A stretch of 64,000 nt of DNA from Pseudoalteromonas holothuriae (GCF_945859825.1 NZ_CAMAPC010000003.1:356000-419999); one strand, 5' to 3'; shown: positions 8,054-17,486, counted from the stretch's first letter. A program made the numbers and translations. The notes: generated by a model from the sequence alone, not told the origin.

Positions 8054-8874
8054 AAGCAATCTCCGTTGAGAAAATAACGTCAACTATTGATGGCTTAGGT
8101 ATCGCCAAGGGTGATAATATTTTTATTCACTCTTCATTATTTACCCTTGGGAATATTGCGGGTCATCGAGTCGAAGAACTGCCCAACTTACTACTACAGT
8201 GTTTTCAAACAGCCATAGGGGCCGAAGGCTCTCTGTTCATGCCCGCATTTAATTATGACTTTCCAAAACAGCGAAACGCTAATTTAATTTCACAAAAAAC
8301 AGTATTAGGATTTTGGCCTGAGTGGTTCAGACAGCAACCTAATGTTGAGCGCTCAGGGCATCCAATGTTCTCTATTTGTGGTCTTGGGCAAGATGCATTT
8401 GAAATCTGTAAATCAGACACCCCTGAATTTCATGCTTTTGGCCCAAACTCAACTTTCGATAGGTTAGTTAAGAAAAACGCCACACTTGTACTTCAAGGAA
8501 TTGGATTAAGAGTAGCAACAGTGGTTGTTCACATTGAGTCCATGCTCCAATTAAAATATCGATTCAACAAACCGTTTCATGGTGATCTCACCCTGATAAA
8601 TGGAGAAAATATAAGTGGTGATTTCCATCATTTTTGTTTCCCTATGAATAATGCTTACAGAGAAAGTTACTCGCGTTTAGAAAAAGCACTATTAAATAGT
8701 AAAGTGATGACTAAATTAACTTTAGGCCGCTCCTTTATCTATGCTATAAAAATGAAATCACTCTTTGAGTTTATTGAAAAGCTTGTTCAACAAAACCCAT
8801 TTGCATTACTAAATTGCACTCCGACAGCTTTGTACCGTTATGAAAATGGGCAGGAGATCGCATACCCTTTATAG
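8050..8874 (+). CDS. AAC(3)-family N-acyltransferase
   Basis: A 274-residue member of the aminoglycoside 3-N-acetyltransferase fold family. Visible motifs are IFIHSSLFTLGNIAG (about 25-39), GSLFMPAFNYDF, RSGHPMFSICGLGQDA (about 100-115), a GPNSTFDRL segment and VVVHIESMLQ with the conserved His and Glu. The family includes antibiotic-resistance enzymes and also biosynthetic N-acyltransferases. With an adenylation enzyme and carrier protein upstream, a role in moving the carrier-bound acyl group to an amine fits better than drug resistance. The GTG start overlaps the preceding stop (GTGA). Confidence 0.87.
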   Translation: MKAISVEKITSTIDGLGIAKGDNIFIHSSLFTLGNIAGHRVEELPNLLLQCFQTAIGAEGSLFMPAFNYDFPKQRNANLISQKTVLGFWPEWFRQQPNVERSGHPMFSICGLGQDAFEICKSDTPEFHAFGPNSTFDRLVKKNATLVLQGIGLRVATVVVHIESMLQLKYRFNKPFHGDLTLINGENISGDFHHFCFPMNNAYRESYSRLEKALLNSKVMTKLTLGRSFIYAIKMKSLFEFIEKLVQQNPFALLNCTPTALYRYENGQEIAYPL

Positions 8875-8891
8875 CCTTGGAGCTTCTACTT

Positions 8892-8928
8892 ACCAAGATA
8901 TTAAAGCTTCAGCTTGTAATATCTTGGT
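8892..8928 (+). terminator. Strong hairpin ending the acyl-transfer operon
   Basis: A 12-bp perfect stem (8892-8903 with 8917-8928) extends by five more pairs with one bulged base, leaving a two-base loop. It lies 18 bp after the operon stop. No clear run of T follows, so termination or transcript-end protection are both possible. Confidence 0.55.
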
Positions 8929-9023
8929 CAGCTAAAACAAGCACATTAGCTTGTCTCAAATATTTTTAAAGTGAACAAAGGCTTACTTTTATGATCAATC
9001 GTTGTCTGCCAATCATCGAGTAT

Positions 9024-9275
9024 TTATTGATTTAACTTAGCTTTAGCCTCTTCAACTTTTGAAAAATCTAACCCCAGCTCATCAACAGCCTCTTTGATGA
9101 GTGCTGGGTTTTGCATTACCAACCCCATTAACTGCTGAAGCTTTTCGGGTGGAATACCTAGTTGTGAGATAAGCCCCATCGCCATCATAGGGTTTTCAGT
9201 TAACGCTTGGAACAGCTCTTTTACTTGTTCATCACTAATATTATGTTCTTTTAATATCGCCAAAATAGGGTTCAT
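9024..9275 (-). CDS. DUF2999-type small protein
   Basis: An 83-residue soluble helical protein beginning MNPILAILKEHNISDEQ, with the features I associate with DUF2999 (QALTENPMMAMGLI, LGIPPEKLQQL). The ATG at 9275 follows AAAGGTAAA; a longer in-frame start would add 15 unlikely residues. Its function is unknown, and it stands alone between the acyl-transfer operon and a GNAT gene. Confidence 0.78.
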   Translation of the reverse strand: MNPILAILKEHNISDEQVKELFQALTENPMMAMGLISQLGIPPEKLQQLMGLVMQNPALIKEAVDELGLDFSKVEEAKAKLNQ

Positions 9276-9643
9276 AATTTTACCTTTTATACTCAAATAG
9301 TACGCCAATACTTTTTTCACAAAGAAAAAGCGTATGATGGTTATATGTAGTGACTCAAATTACGTTTTTCAAGTGCCTACTTTAGGCGCATCAAAGCAAC
9401 AGCGAAGGTAGCTGACAGCACATGAATAAAATACCAACACCAGACGAAAGCCCTGAAACTAACGCTGTCAACTTTCCTTGGCTTAAACCTTGGTCAATTG
9501 CCAGCAGGTTTACCTGATCCTGATGACCAATAGCATAGGCGCCGCTGAAAAGCAGCGATGATATCAAATGCAATCATAGCGCTCTTTTAAAAAGAGTCAC
9601 TCACTTAACGTGGACCCAAAAATATACAACCTAGTTCAAGGTT
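9276..9643. other. Intergenic region with a possible 31-residue frame
   Basis: No confident gene. A plus-strand frame from ATG 9422 to TGA 9517 encodes 31 residues (MNKIPTPDESPETNAV, then a Trp-rich end) with a weak AAGGTAG upstream. The other frames here are broken. It could be a tiny gene or decayed sequence. Confidence 0.3.
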
Positions 9644-10231
9644 TTACTGATGCATGCTTAACTTATGCATTAAATTATTGCGCACAGCGGGCCATTCGCT
9701 CGCAATAATCGAATATACCGCAGTGTCCCTTAATGAGCCATCGGGCATAATTTGATGAGCACGTAACACTCCATCTAGTTTAGCCCCCAACCGTTCTATC
9801 GCGCTGCGAGATGCATGATTAAAAAAGTGCGTTTTAAAGACAACAGCAATGGCAGTGCATACATCAAATAAATTTTCCAACAAGAGCAGTTTAGCTTCGG
9901 TATTAATTGCGGTCCGGCGCGCACTGTTTGCATACCAAGTATAACCAATAGCAGCCCTTTTGTTGCTAACATCAACTTGATAATAACGTGTAGTGCCAAC
10001 AATTTTTTGCGTTTTATTATCAATAACAACATAAGCGATATCGCCATTTTCGGCTCCCGCGATTGCCTGCTCAATGTACGTTTGCATTTGTTCCGGTTTA
10101 GGTACACTGGCATACCATAGCCGCCAAGGTTCGCCATCTTCAACAGCACACTTAAGACCGTCAATATGGCACAGTTCTAAGGGCACTAAAGTAACATAGC
10201 GTCCTTTTAAGGCGGTGTTTTTTATCCTCAT
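9644..10231 (-). CDS. GNAT-family N-acetyltransferase (RimJ/RimL type)
   Basis: A 195-residue acetyltransferase of the RimJ/RimL/spectinomycin-like branch. It begins LKGRYVTLVPLELCHIDGL, has IVGTTRYYQVDVSNKRAAIG as the central strand and an acetyl-CoA loop region around NTEAKLLLLENLFD. The end has the usual SRSAIERLGAKLDGVLRAH motif. Such enzymes acetylate protein N-termini or small amines; the target here is unknown. The ATG is preceded by GGGAA, and the gene is divergent from the TPR gene at 10355. Confidence 0.86.
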   Translation of the reverse strand: MRIKNTALKGRYVTLVPLELCHIDGLKCAVEDGEPWRLWYASVPKPEQMQTYIEQAIAGAENGDIAYVVIDNKTQKIVGTTRYYQVDVSNKRAAIGYTWYANSARRTAINTEAKLLLLENLFDVCTAIAVVFKTHFFNHASRSAIERLGAKLDGVLRAHQIMPDGSLRDTAVYSIIASEWPAVRNNLMHKLSMHQ

Positions 10232-10354
10232 TATTGTTATTTCCCTAATGGTTCTTTATTCGTTGTTCTATTGCAGTTACACTCAGCATATTCGCGGGCC
10301 TCAATGCCTGAAAACAAAGCCAAGATTGGCATTTTAGAAACGGTTGGAGTTAAT

Positions 10355-11401
10355 GTGCTGCTGAATTTTGCTGTTTTAATCGCTCTTTTGCAAGGTGTAC
10401 CGCCTGACTTATCAGAGCTAAAATCACAGTTCATGCTTCAACCTAATGAGTTAGCGCAGCGCTATTATCAGTATGCAGCACTGCCAGCCAATACAGGTTC
10501 AGCGCAGTTTTATCAACTAACCCTCAAAGCTGCTATCATAAGCAATCAACCTAAGCTGGCCAACGACATTGCACTAAAACTTGCCCTCCCTAAGTGGCAA
10601 ACACATATTGATAATCACCAAGCTAAGTTAATTAGTAACTTAGGGGTTTTATTGAGAATTAATGGCCACTACGAACATGCAATTGACGCTTATCAGTGTG
10701 CTTTATCGTTGAATAATGGCAGTAATAATTTTCGCTTTCATACACTTCTAAATTTACAATCGGCAATGTTACATACCAAACAATACGACGAGGCAAAAAG
10801 TATACTCGAGCAAGCCAAAACACTGGCTGAAAACAAACAACAACACCTGCGAGTAAAAATAAACTTAGCCAATTATCTACTTGATAACAACCAGCTGCAC
10901 CAAGCACGGCATTTATTCAAAGCGCTATATCGGGACCTAAGTTTGGCTGGCGAAACCGAAATGGCTGCACGCATTGGGTTAAACCTGTTAAACACCGAAA
11001 TATTACTTGGCAATTTCAGGCAGTTTTGGCGCTATCAAAACTCAGTTAGACAGACTATTTTTTCAATTGCTAATAGTAATCATCACTACTATTACCACTT
11101 TGTGATCATGCACTCATTAGTTAGTGCAATACAGGCACCTAGCGAGATTCAATACGCACGCTTTGCTTATGCAATTGAGCATGGTGATTTTTTATTTGAA
11201 CATGGTCAGCAACAATCGATACGCAAATATGTAGAAATGGTGGATGTACCTTGGATTTCAGTACAATTTGCTGAGCAAACAGCGCAGTACGAGCGCGTTA
11301 GACCTAAAAAAACAGTGCCATTAGACTTGCTAGAACAATACTGCATTGCGCCAAACGAAAATCAAAGTCGCTTAAAAAGCGACTTTGACTCAATTACTTA
11401 A
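10355..11401 (+). CDS. Secreted or membrane-anchored TPR protein
   Basis: A 348-residue protein with tetratricopeptide-like helix pairs (for example NLGVLLRINGHYEHAIDAY, and MLHTKQYDEAKSILEQAKT). I place the start at GTG 10355 because GGAG lies five bases upstream and the resulting N-terminus (MLLNFAVLIALLQG) resembles a short signal peptide. Upstream TTG 10271 and ATG 10304 lack ribosome sites. The function is unknown; TPRs suggest a scaffold. Its stop abuts the amylase stop, and its last codons carry the amylase terminator hairpin. A loosely similar protein is encoded at 18940-19926. Confidence 0.7.
   Translation: MLLNFAVLIALLQGVPPDLSELKSQFMLQPNELAQRYYQYAALPANTGSAQFYQLTLKAAIISNQPKLANDIALKLALPKWQTHIDNHQAKLISNLGVLLRINGHYEHAIDAYQCALSLNNGSNNFRFHTLLNLQSAMLHTKQYDEAKSILEQAKTLAENKQQHLRVKINLANYLLDNNQLHQARHLFKALYRDLSLAGETEMAARIGLNLLNTEILLGNFRQFWRYQNSVRQTIFSIANSNHHYYYHFVIMHSLVSAIQAPSEIQYARFAYAIEHGDFLFEHGQQQSIRKYVEMVDVPWISVQFAEQTAQYERVRPKKTVPLDLLEQYCIAPNENQSRLKSDFDSIT
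11362..11388 (-). terminator. Intrinsic terminator of the amylase gene, inside the converging TPR gene
   Basis: On the minus strand a 12-bp perfect stem TCAAAGTCGCTT with a three-base loop is followed by TTTTCGTTT. It begins 14 bp after the amylase stop and lies wholly within the coding sequence of the TPR gene (its residues near SRLKSDFD). Confidence 0.75.
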
Positions 11402-13405
11402 TTAAAAGTCTGCGTATCTCGCGCTATTTTTAGCAAATTCAAATACATTGATTTTACCACACTGCGCAAAATGGTTATTTGTAGTATAAGGTGTACCAAT
11501 TTGTGCTATATCCCCCTCCCATCCTTGGCCATTTTTTACATAAGCTTTTAACTCAAACCAACCATCTATACTGTTACTACAGTCCATTTGCACATCTAAC
11601 ATCCAATAGTGATCACCGTACAGGTTGAGTGGTGTTTCTCCATAACCATCTTGTGAGACTACACGTTTAACACCCCATGCATCTGGCCATATATTCGTTG
11701 TCCAATCCAAAGGGCTGCCTTGAGCACCTGCATTTTGTGTCGCTTCATTTGCTGACCAATCAAGATAGTGATCACCTACTTTCCAATCATTAGTCGTGCT
11801 GTTTTTTAAATTATTATGGGTTATTTTTAGTGCACATTGACTCGCATCCTGTGTGCAATTTCTACCGATACTCTGTGCATAGTTATGATCAATGCCACCG
11901 CGCACAAACATATCCTGCCCTGCTTGGGTCTCAGCCTTAATAAAAATTACCGTACGCTGCATTGGTTCGATGACATCATCAACAATTTTTGCCTTATGGT
12001 GAATGGCCAGTGCATCCATTTGAGTCAACGTAACATCAGCATATCCTTGTGTGTTGACCGTTACAGTTCGCCCAGAACAGCTCGATTTATTAGCGTTTAA
12101 ACTACCAGTTAATACGTCACAATATGCGCCCTGAGCAAGGCCCGTTTGCAAGGTGCGTGTTAAGGCTTCTGAGTCACGGTTAATCGCAACAAATCCTTCA
12201 TTACCACGAGAAAATGCTATCTGATTATTACCGTTATCCCACCAATTATTAACTTGCCAATGGCTAGTCGTGTTATTGCGAAAATCAACTGCACCAGAGA
12301 TCATCATATGTCGATGCTCACACTGCCATTGATCTGCAAAACAGTTAAGCTGTCCATTATCATGCACTGTTACACTAGGCGGCCCAGCATCACTATCGTG
12401 ATTGAACTCAAAACTCGACATTACTTTTGGGTAGCCATAAGGGTAAGCCAACATAAATACATTCGCTAAGTCATATAGTTTACCATCAGCAAACGTCACC
12501 ACGTTACCAGCACCACCATGTCCGCGTTGATTATCATGATTATCAACAAAAACAACGGCTTTGTAACTTGGCATCATCCCCCATGCCTCACCAAAATTAC
12601 TCAACCATGCAAGCTTACCGTTTTTAAACGTTTCTCCAAGCTTAGTAGTGTATTTAAATTCTGTCACAAGCCCATTGCCAAAGTACTCATTTGCACTGAC
12701 GGCTTCGCCGCCCTGATCAATCACTTCTTGAAATATCAAAGGTGTGCCGTTCACTTGTGACAAAATAGTGGCAATATCTGATGCCGGCATGTGCTTGGAA
12801 GCGTCTAACCGAAACCCCGCAACCCCGGCACTTACTAAAGTGTTTAAAAAACCCGAAAGTTGCGATTGTACATAAGTGGTGTCGGTATCTAAATCAGCTA
12901 ACCCAACTAACTCACAGTTTTGTACCCGCCACGCGTTATTACCGTAATCTGCGTTATTAATCGCACAGCTTGGGTGAAAATCTTGCGGGCTATACATAGG
13001 AAACTGTTTAATACCATAGCTCGTCCCAGCTATGCCTTGACCGCTGCCCGCCGCCATATGGTTTATTACCGCGTCTACATAGATATCGACACCAGCTTGC
13101 TTACAACGTGTAACCATCTCTTTAAACTGTGCTTGCGTGCCGCCACGACTTTGTAATTGGTAACTGACTGGTTGATAACGTGTCCACCATGGTGCACCGG
13201 TGATATGCTCATTGGGTGGTGAGACTTGCACAGCCGCGTAGCCTTTGGGGCCTAAGAAGGTTTCACATTCTTGTGCCACATCAGGCCAAGACCACTCGAA
13301 CAAGTGAACAAACGTGGTTGGTTGAGCTTGCGCAGAATGCGCAAAACACAGCAGTGCTGCACCACTGGCAGCTGAAAATTTAGATATTTTATTTAATGTT
13401 GTCAT
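11402..13405 (-). CDS. amy: Secreted alpha-amylase (GH13) with C-terminal secretion-type extension
   Basis: A 667-residue enzyme hydrolysing alpha-1,4 links of starch outside the cell. A signal peptide (about residues 1-27, ending HSAQA) is followed by [10 protein letters not shown], the start of the chloride-dependent animal-type amylases. Catalytic motifs are [10 protein letters not shown] (nucleophile Asp), FQEVIDQ (acid Glu) and [14 protein letters not shown] (Asp). Residues from about 480 form an extra domain ([20 protein letters not shown] to the C-terminus). In the P. haloplanktis amylase precursor, of almost the same length, this region is a cleaved propeptide that aids outer-membrane passage. 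A LacI-type palindrome lies upstream. Confidence 0.96.
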   Translation of the reverse strand: MTTLNKISKFSAASGAALLCFAHSAQAQPTTFVHLFEWSWPDVAQECETFLGPKGYAAVQVSPPNEHITGAPWWTRYQPVSYQLQSRGGTQAQFKEMVTRCKQAGVDIYVDAVINHMAAGSGQGIAGTSYGIKQFPMYSPQDFHPSCAINNADYGNNAWRVQNCELVGLADLDTDTTYVQSQLSGFLNTLVSAGVAGFRLDASKHMPASDIATILSQVNGTPLIFQEVIDQGGEAVSANEYFGNGLVTEFKYTTKLGETFKNGKLAWLSNFGEAWGMMPSYKAVVFVDNHDNQRGHGGAGNVVTFADGKLYDLANVFMLAYPYGYPKVMSSFEFNHDSDAGPPSVTVHDNGQLNCFADQWQCEHRHMMISGAVDFRNNTTSHWQVNNWWDNGNNQIAFSRGNEGFVAINRDSEALTRTLQTGLAQGAYCDVLTGSLNANKSSCSGRTVTVNTQGYADVTLTQMDALAIHHKAKIVDDVIEPMQRTVIFIKAETQAGQDMFVRGGIDHNYAQSIGRNCTQDASQCALKITHNNLKNSTTNDWKVGDHYLDWSANEATQNAGAQGSPLDWTTNIWPDAWGVKRVVSQDGYGETPLNLYGDHYWMLDVQMDCSNSIDGWFELKAYVKNGQGWEGDIAQIGTPYTTNNHFAQCGKINVFEFAKNSARYADF

Positions 13406-13478
13406 AATGTGCTCTTTTGTTTTTTGATTTATTTACAAACCAATAACAATGTAGAGCACTGTCCCTAATTTATCCCGC

Positions 13479-13492
13479 TGAATACGTATGCA
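13479..13492. promoter_or_regulatory. LacI-family-like operator upstream of amylase
   Basis: TGAATACGTATGCA is a 14-bp palindrome with one mismatched pair and the central CG typical of LacI-family sites. It lies 74-87 bp upstream of the amylase ATG. Maltose regulators of this family control amylases in related genera, so a sugar-responsive operator is plausible; no such regulator is encoded in the window. Confidence 0.45.
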
Positions 13493-13600
13493 GCTATATA
13501 ATGGAGCTGAATCACCCCCTTTTGCTGTCACTGCTCGAACGACGCCAAAATAAACATAAATCATCTCCGATTTCAGCTAAGCTGTGCCGTATTTAAAGGG

Positions 13601-14605
13601 TTAACTTGCCGCTGAACGACTTAAACGATCATGTACATCTTGCCACTGTTCATCAAATGGTGGCAGCTCAATCCAGATATGCTTTATTTCAGCACCATCA
13701 AGCTGATGAAGTGCATAATAAAGATTTTGTGCATAACGTGCTTTATCTGATGATAGCTTCATTTGCATCGCGCTCGTATTATCCAGCTCATTCGTTAAAA
13801 AGTCAGAGTAATACAGTACCGCTATATCACTTTGATACAATGTTGAATGCGCTGTTAATTGTTCAAACAAATGTTTGCTTTGCATTAGCTTGACCGGTTT
13901 TGAAGGTTGGTAATGCGCTTTCACATTGCCCGGCACTGCCATATTATGAGTTTGCGGCATGTGAATCGGATATCCCAATACAGCTTCTATTTGTGATTTA
14001 GTGATAGGACCGGCACGCAAAATAGTGGGTGTTTGGCCAGTAACATCAACAATAGTTGACTCTAATCCGACCTCACAAGGCCCGCCATCTAATATTGCCG
14101 CAATTTTATTATTCAAGCCAAACATAACTTGCTCAGCCGTAGTTGGGCTAATGCGTTTGTAGGGGTTTGCAGACGGCGCAGCAAGGCCTGTATCTAAACG
14201 GGCTAGTAATGCTAATACATCCGCCTGATTTGGTACCCGTAAACCTACTGTGTTTTGTCCACCAGTCACAATTGGTGATACATGCTCAGCTTTGGGTAAA
14301 ATTAAGGTCAAGGGGCCTGGCCAAAATGCGCCAGCTAACGCCTCTACACATTTAGGTATAGCAGCAGCCCACTTACTCAGCTTATCTACCCCGTCAATAT
14401 GTACAATTAAAGGATGATCGGCTGGGCGTCCCTTTGCGGCAAATATTTTACTGACAGCATCAGGTTGGCTAGCATCGGCTGCAAGCCCATAAACTGTTTC
14501 TGTAGGAATAGCGACCAATTCTCCACTTTTCAAATACTCAAAAGCAGTTTCTAAACTCCGCAGCTCGTTTAAAGATAAAATTTCAGTTTTTAAGTTAGCG
14601 CTCAT
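13601..14605 (-). CDS. L-threonylcarbamoyladenylate synthase, Sua5 type
   Basis: A 334-residue enzyme making threonylcarbamoyl-AMP from Thr, bicarbonate and ATP for the t6A modification of tRNA. The YrdC domain occupies about residues 20-205 (VAIPTETVYGLAADA, KGRPADHPLIVHI, GLRVPNQ, SANPYKRISPT, LESTIVDV). A further C-terminal Sua5 domain extends to the end, which separates it from the shorter TsaC of E. coli. I chose ATG 14605 over TTG 14611 two codons upstream. Divergent from the histone-deacetylase-like gene. Identity is secure. Confidence 0.93.
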   Translation of the reverse strand: MSANLKTEILSLNELRSLETAFEYLKSGELVAIPTETVYGLAADASQPDAVSKIFAAKGRPADHPLIVHIDGVDKLSKWAAAIPKCVEALAGAFWPGPLTLILPKAEHVSPIVTGGQNTVGLRVPNQADVLALLARLDTGLAAPSANPYKRISPTTAEQVMFGLNNKIAAILDGGPCEVGLESTIVDVTGQTPTILRAGPITKSQIEAVLGYPIHMPQTHNMAVPGNVKAHYQPSKPVKLMQSKHLFEQLTAHSTLYQSDIAVLYYSDFLTNELDNTSAMQMKLSSDKARYAQNLYYALHQLDGAEIKHIWIELPPFDEQWQDVHDRLSRSAAS

Positions 14606-14715
14606 ACCCAATCCAATAAGGAACCATGTTCGTACATACTCTGCAAACCCGCTATTATACCTTAAGAAATGACCACAACGACAGATAAATTCTTATTTAA
14701 GAGCATGTGACAATA

Positions 14716-15624
14716 ATGACTTTCAATCCTAATTTACCTTTAGTGTATCACCCGAATTACTCTTTCTCATTCGACCCGAAACATCGCTTTGTAATGAGTA
14801 AATTTGCACGGTTATTTGCACATTGTCAGCAACAAGGTTTCATTAAAAATAACCTTTTTCAACCAGCGCAAGGGACACCTGAGCACCTAGAAGAAGTCCA
14901 CTGCGAAAATTACATTTGGGATCTGTGGTATAATCGTTTGAATGATAAAGCCATACGCCGCATTGGTTTACCATGGTCAGAACAACTTATGGCGCGTACA
15001 TTCACCGCGCCTTTAGGGACACTTAAAACAGCTCAACTTGCTTTAGAACACGGTGTTGCATGCCATTTAGCGGGTGGTACACACCACGCTCATTATGATT
15101 TCGGTTCGGGGTTTTGTATGGTAAACGACTTGGCCTTCACAGCCAGCACGTTAATCGCACAAAAAAAAGCGCGTAACATCCTTATTTTTGATTTAGATGT
15201 ACACCAAGGAGATGGTACTGCGGCTATGCTCAAACACAATCCATATGTATTCACCTGTTCGATTCATTGCCAAAAAAACTTCCCGTTTAGAAAGCACCCA
15301 AGCGATCTTGATATCGGCTTAGAAAACGACCTCGAAGATATTGCCTACCTAAATATTGTAAAAGAAGCATTAGTAGGGCTTATTGAAGATATCACCCCTT
15401 CATTAGTTTTATATGATGCAGGTGTTGATGTTTGGCAACATGATGGGTTAGGCAAACTAAATATTACTTGGCAAGGCTTACAAAAGCGCGATGCCTTAGT
15501 ATTAAAAACATGCCAAAAATATGGTATTCCAGTTGCCACAGTCATTGGTGGCGGCTATGACAAGAACCATCAACGTTTAGCTCAGCGCCACAGTATCGTC
15601 ATTGAACAAGCAGCTCTATTGTGA
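14716..15624 (+). CDS. Histone deacetylase family (acetoin utilisation AcuC-like) amidohydrolase
   Basis: A 302-residue zinc-dependent deacetylase of the arginase/deacetylase fold. Visible motifs are AGGTHHAHYDFGSGFCMVND (His-His charge relay and substrate channel), IFDLDVHQGDGTA (zinc Asp and His) and LYDAGVDVWQHDGLG (second zinc Asp), then GGGY near the end. Bacterial relatives deacetylate acetylpolyamines, proteins or small amides; the substrate here is unknown. No signal peptide, so cytoplasmic. ATG 14716 is preferred, though GTG 14707 is possible; neither has a strong ribosome site. It converges with the gene at 15641. Confidence 0.9.
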   Translation: MTFNPNLPLVYHPNYSFSFDPKHRFVMSKFARLFAHCQQQGFIKNNLFQPAQGTPEHLEEVHCENYIWDLWYNRLNDKAIRRIGLPWSEQLMARTFTAPLGTLKTAQLALEHGVACHLAGGTHHAHYDFGSGFCMVNDLAFTASTLIAQKKARNILIFDLDVHQGDGTAAMLKHNPYVFTCSIHCQKNFPFRKHPSDLDIGLENDLEDIAYLNIVKEALVGLIEDITPSLVLYDAGVDVWQHDGLGKLNITWQGLQKRDALVLKTCQKYGIPVATVIGGGYDKNHQRLAQRHSIVIEQAALL

Positions 15625-15640
15625 CAAAGATGAGATTAAC

Positions 15641-16360
15641 TTAAGGGCTTACAAAATTTGCATTGTGCTCAACCAGTGCCTTACGAACACGCTCTATAAT
15701 GTGTGGGTCAGTGTTTTTATTAAATGCCATACAGGCACTACGTTCATCAGCATTTTTAACTTCATAAACAATTTCTAATAACTCATATGGCTTGCCTAGC
15801 CCTTTCATCATTTCGTAAGCTGTGTATTCTGTTGTAATAATGAAATCGACTCTTCTGGCGAGCAATTTACGAGGGCTGGCGCTGGGGTCTGCTGACAAAT
15901 CTAAATTTACATCGGCTTTAAAACCTCTGGCGCGCAAGTACTCATGCGAAATACTGCCTCTAACCAGTGAAGTAATGTATTTTTTTGCATCTTCCAAAGA
16001 TGTCAACTTTACGTCATCTCTGCTGCGAAGCTTAAATAAATACTCTTTAACAGGCTTAAGTAAAGGGCAAGCCCATAAAAACATAGACTCTCGCTCTTTC
16101 GTTCGATAGATAGAATAAATCATGGTATTCGCTTTAGTTTGCGTCAACTTCATAGAACGCACCCAAGGGTAAACTCTGATCTCATAAGGCACTTGAGCAG
16201 CTTCAAGCACTTCACGTACCTTTTTAGTTGCACGCCCCACCACTTCACCTTCTTCATTGATAAAGTTGTATGGCATCCAATCTTCAGTTACCACACTTAG
16301 TATTGGCTGAGCATGGATAGTGCAAGAGCACAACAAAAACACAAACCAATATACCCTCAT
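15641..16360 (-). CDS. Periplasmic substrate-binding protein, SBP_bac_3 type
   Basis: A 239-residue secreted protein with signal peptide (residues 1-17, ending TIHA). It resembles amino-acid-binding proteins of family 3: VTEDWMPYNFINEEGEVVGR at the N-terminus, WVRSMKLTQTKANTMIYSIYR, and LLARRVDFIITTEYTAYEM in the second lobe. No transporter genes are adjacent, so it may act as a solitary sensor or belong to a distant ABC system. Orphan members of this family are common in Alteromonadales. Confidence 0.85.
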   Translation of the reverse strand: MRVYWFVFLLCSCTIHAQPILSVVTEDWMPYNFINEEGEVVGRATKKVREVLEAAQVPYEIRVYPWVRSMKLTQTKANTMIYSIYRTKERESMFLWACPLLKPVKEYLFKLRSRDDVKLTSLEDAKKYITSLVRGSISHEYLRARGFKADVNLDLSADPSASPRKLLARRVDFIITTEYTAYEMMKGLGKPYELLEIVYEVKNADERSACMAFNKNTDPHIIERVRKALVEHNANFVSP

Positions 16361-16508
16361 ACCACACTCACTCTAGCTGCTTTTTAAGTATTATGCGCAT
16401 TACCTTTATACATTGCAAAAACAACAATTAAAGTTTCATCTCTAGTTTTGCTTTTTATCCTAACTTCATGCACCATGCGCTCTTAATTAATAGAAAGTAT
16501 AGTACGTT

Positions 16509-17384
16509 ATGAAATCATTCTTCTTTTTGCTTTGTATTTGGTTATTCAGCCAAGGTACCAATGCTCAACAACAACATACGCAGCCTACAGAGGCTGAAAA
16601 ACAACAAGCACTTGATGCCCAGCAAGCCCCTATGTATAAGCCCCTTATAGAGAGATACATTTTAGACGAGCTAAAAGCTGTCCGTTATGATCAACAAAAA
16701 CTACGTGAAGATGTAACCAAGCAAGTCACTCACAGCCAATTAGATGCCGCTGATAGAGCTATAACCTATACTACAGACACCGTTAACAATGTATTATTTA
16801 TTATCACTGCAACAGCTTCAATATTAGTTGTTGTTGGCTGGACATCACTCAGAGACATTAAAAACAAAGTTGAAGACATGGTTAAGGAACGTGTCGGTAA
16901 TATCACAGAAGAATACGAACAAAGACTGCAAATACTTGAAGAAAAACTAAAAGAGCGCTCTGAAGAAATCCTCACTAACCATAAAAAGATAACCATTACC
17001 AATGAAGTACACTCGCTATGGATGCGAGCCAACTTAGAAAGTGATATGAGCTCTAAAATTGAAATTTACGACGAAATCCTAAATCGTAAACCTGAAGATG
17101 TGGAAGCCATTGCATACAAGGCTGATGCGCTGTTAGAGCTGGGCGACACCAGCCTTGCTATACAATTGTGTAATCAGGCGTTGGAGATGGATAATGATTA
17201 TGGCTATGCATACTGGCAAAGAGCCTGCGCCTTCGCCATATTGCATCAACATGCAGATGCGATGTCAGATATTCGCATGGCTTTAGAATATGCCCCAAAT
17301 TTAAAAAATGAACTATTGCATGAGGCCGCTTTTGCTAGTTTACACGACAATGCCAGCTTTAATGAATTGATTGATCATACTTAA
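16509..17384 (+). CDS. Membrane-anchored coiled-coil TPR protein
   Basis: A 291-residue protein. A signal peptide (about residues 1-19, ending GTNA) precedes a Gln-rich stretch. One transmembrane helix follows (about 94-114, VLFIITATASILVVVGW), then a charged coiled coil (about 115-165) and two or three TPR units (DVEAIAYKADALLELGDTSL, YGYAYWQRACAFAILHQHAD). The TPRs probably lie in the cytoplasm. No enzymatic motif is visible; the role is unknown. Confidence 0.75.
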   Translation: MKSFFFLLCIWLFSQGTNAQQQHTQPTEAEKQQALDAQQAPMYKPLIERYILDELKAVRYDQQKLREDVTKQVTHSQLDAADRAITYTTDTVNNVLFIITATASILVVVGWTSLRDIKNKVEDMVKERVGNITEEYEQRLQILEEKLKERSEEILTNHKKITITNEVHSLWMRANLESDMSSKIEIYDEILNRKPEDVEAIAYKADALLELGDTSLAIQLCNQALEMDNDYGYAYWQRACAFAILHQHADAMSDIRMALEYAPNLKNELLHEAAFASLHDNASFNELIDHT

Positions 17385-17453
17385 AAGCAATATTGCAGCC
17401 ATTGCTATTGTCGCTAACTCGTTTGCTGGGTATGATTGCCCAGCTAAACATTA

Positions 17454-17481
17454 GATGGCGTTCAGAATTCTGAACGCCATC
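17454..17481. repeat. Perfect 28-bp palindrome
   Basis: A 14-bp arm (GATGGCGTTCAGAA) is followed directly by its exact reverse complement, centred on GAATTC. It lies 70 bp after the TPR gene stop and between converging genes. No T-run follows on either strand. Possible bidirectional terminator or binding site. Confidence 0.6.
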
Positions 17482-17486
17482 ATGAA

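Noticed and set aside
8050..8874. Reading the AAC(3)-like gene as an antibiotic-resistance gene
   Set aside because: It is translationally coupled to an adenylation enzyme and carrier protein, which points to biosynthesis; fold membership alone does not show drug acetylation.
9391..9573. 60-codon minus-strand hydrophobic frame
   Set aside because: No ribosome site and no similarity I recognise; overlaps the equally doubtful 31-residue frame on the plus strand.
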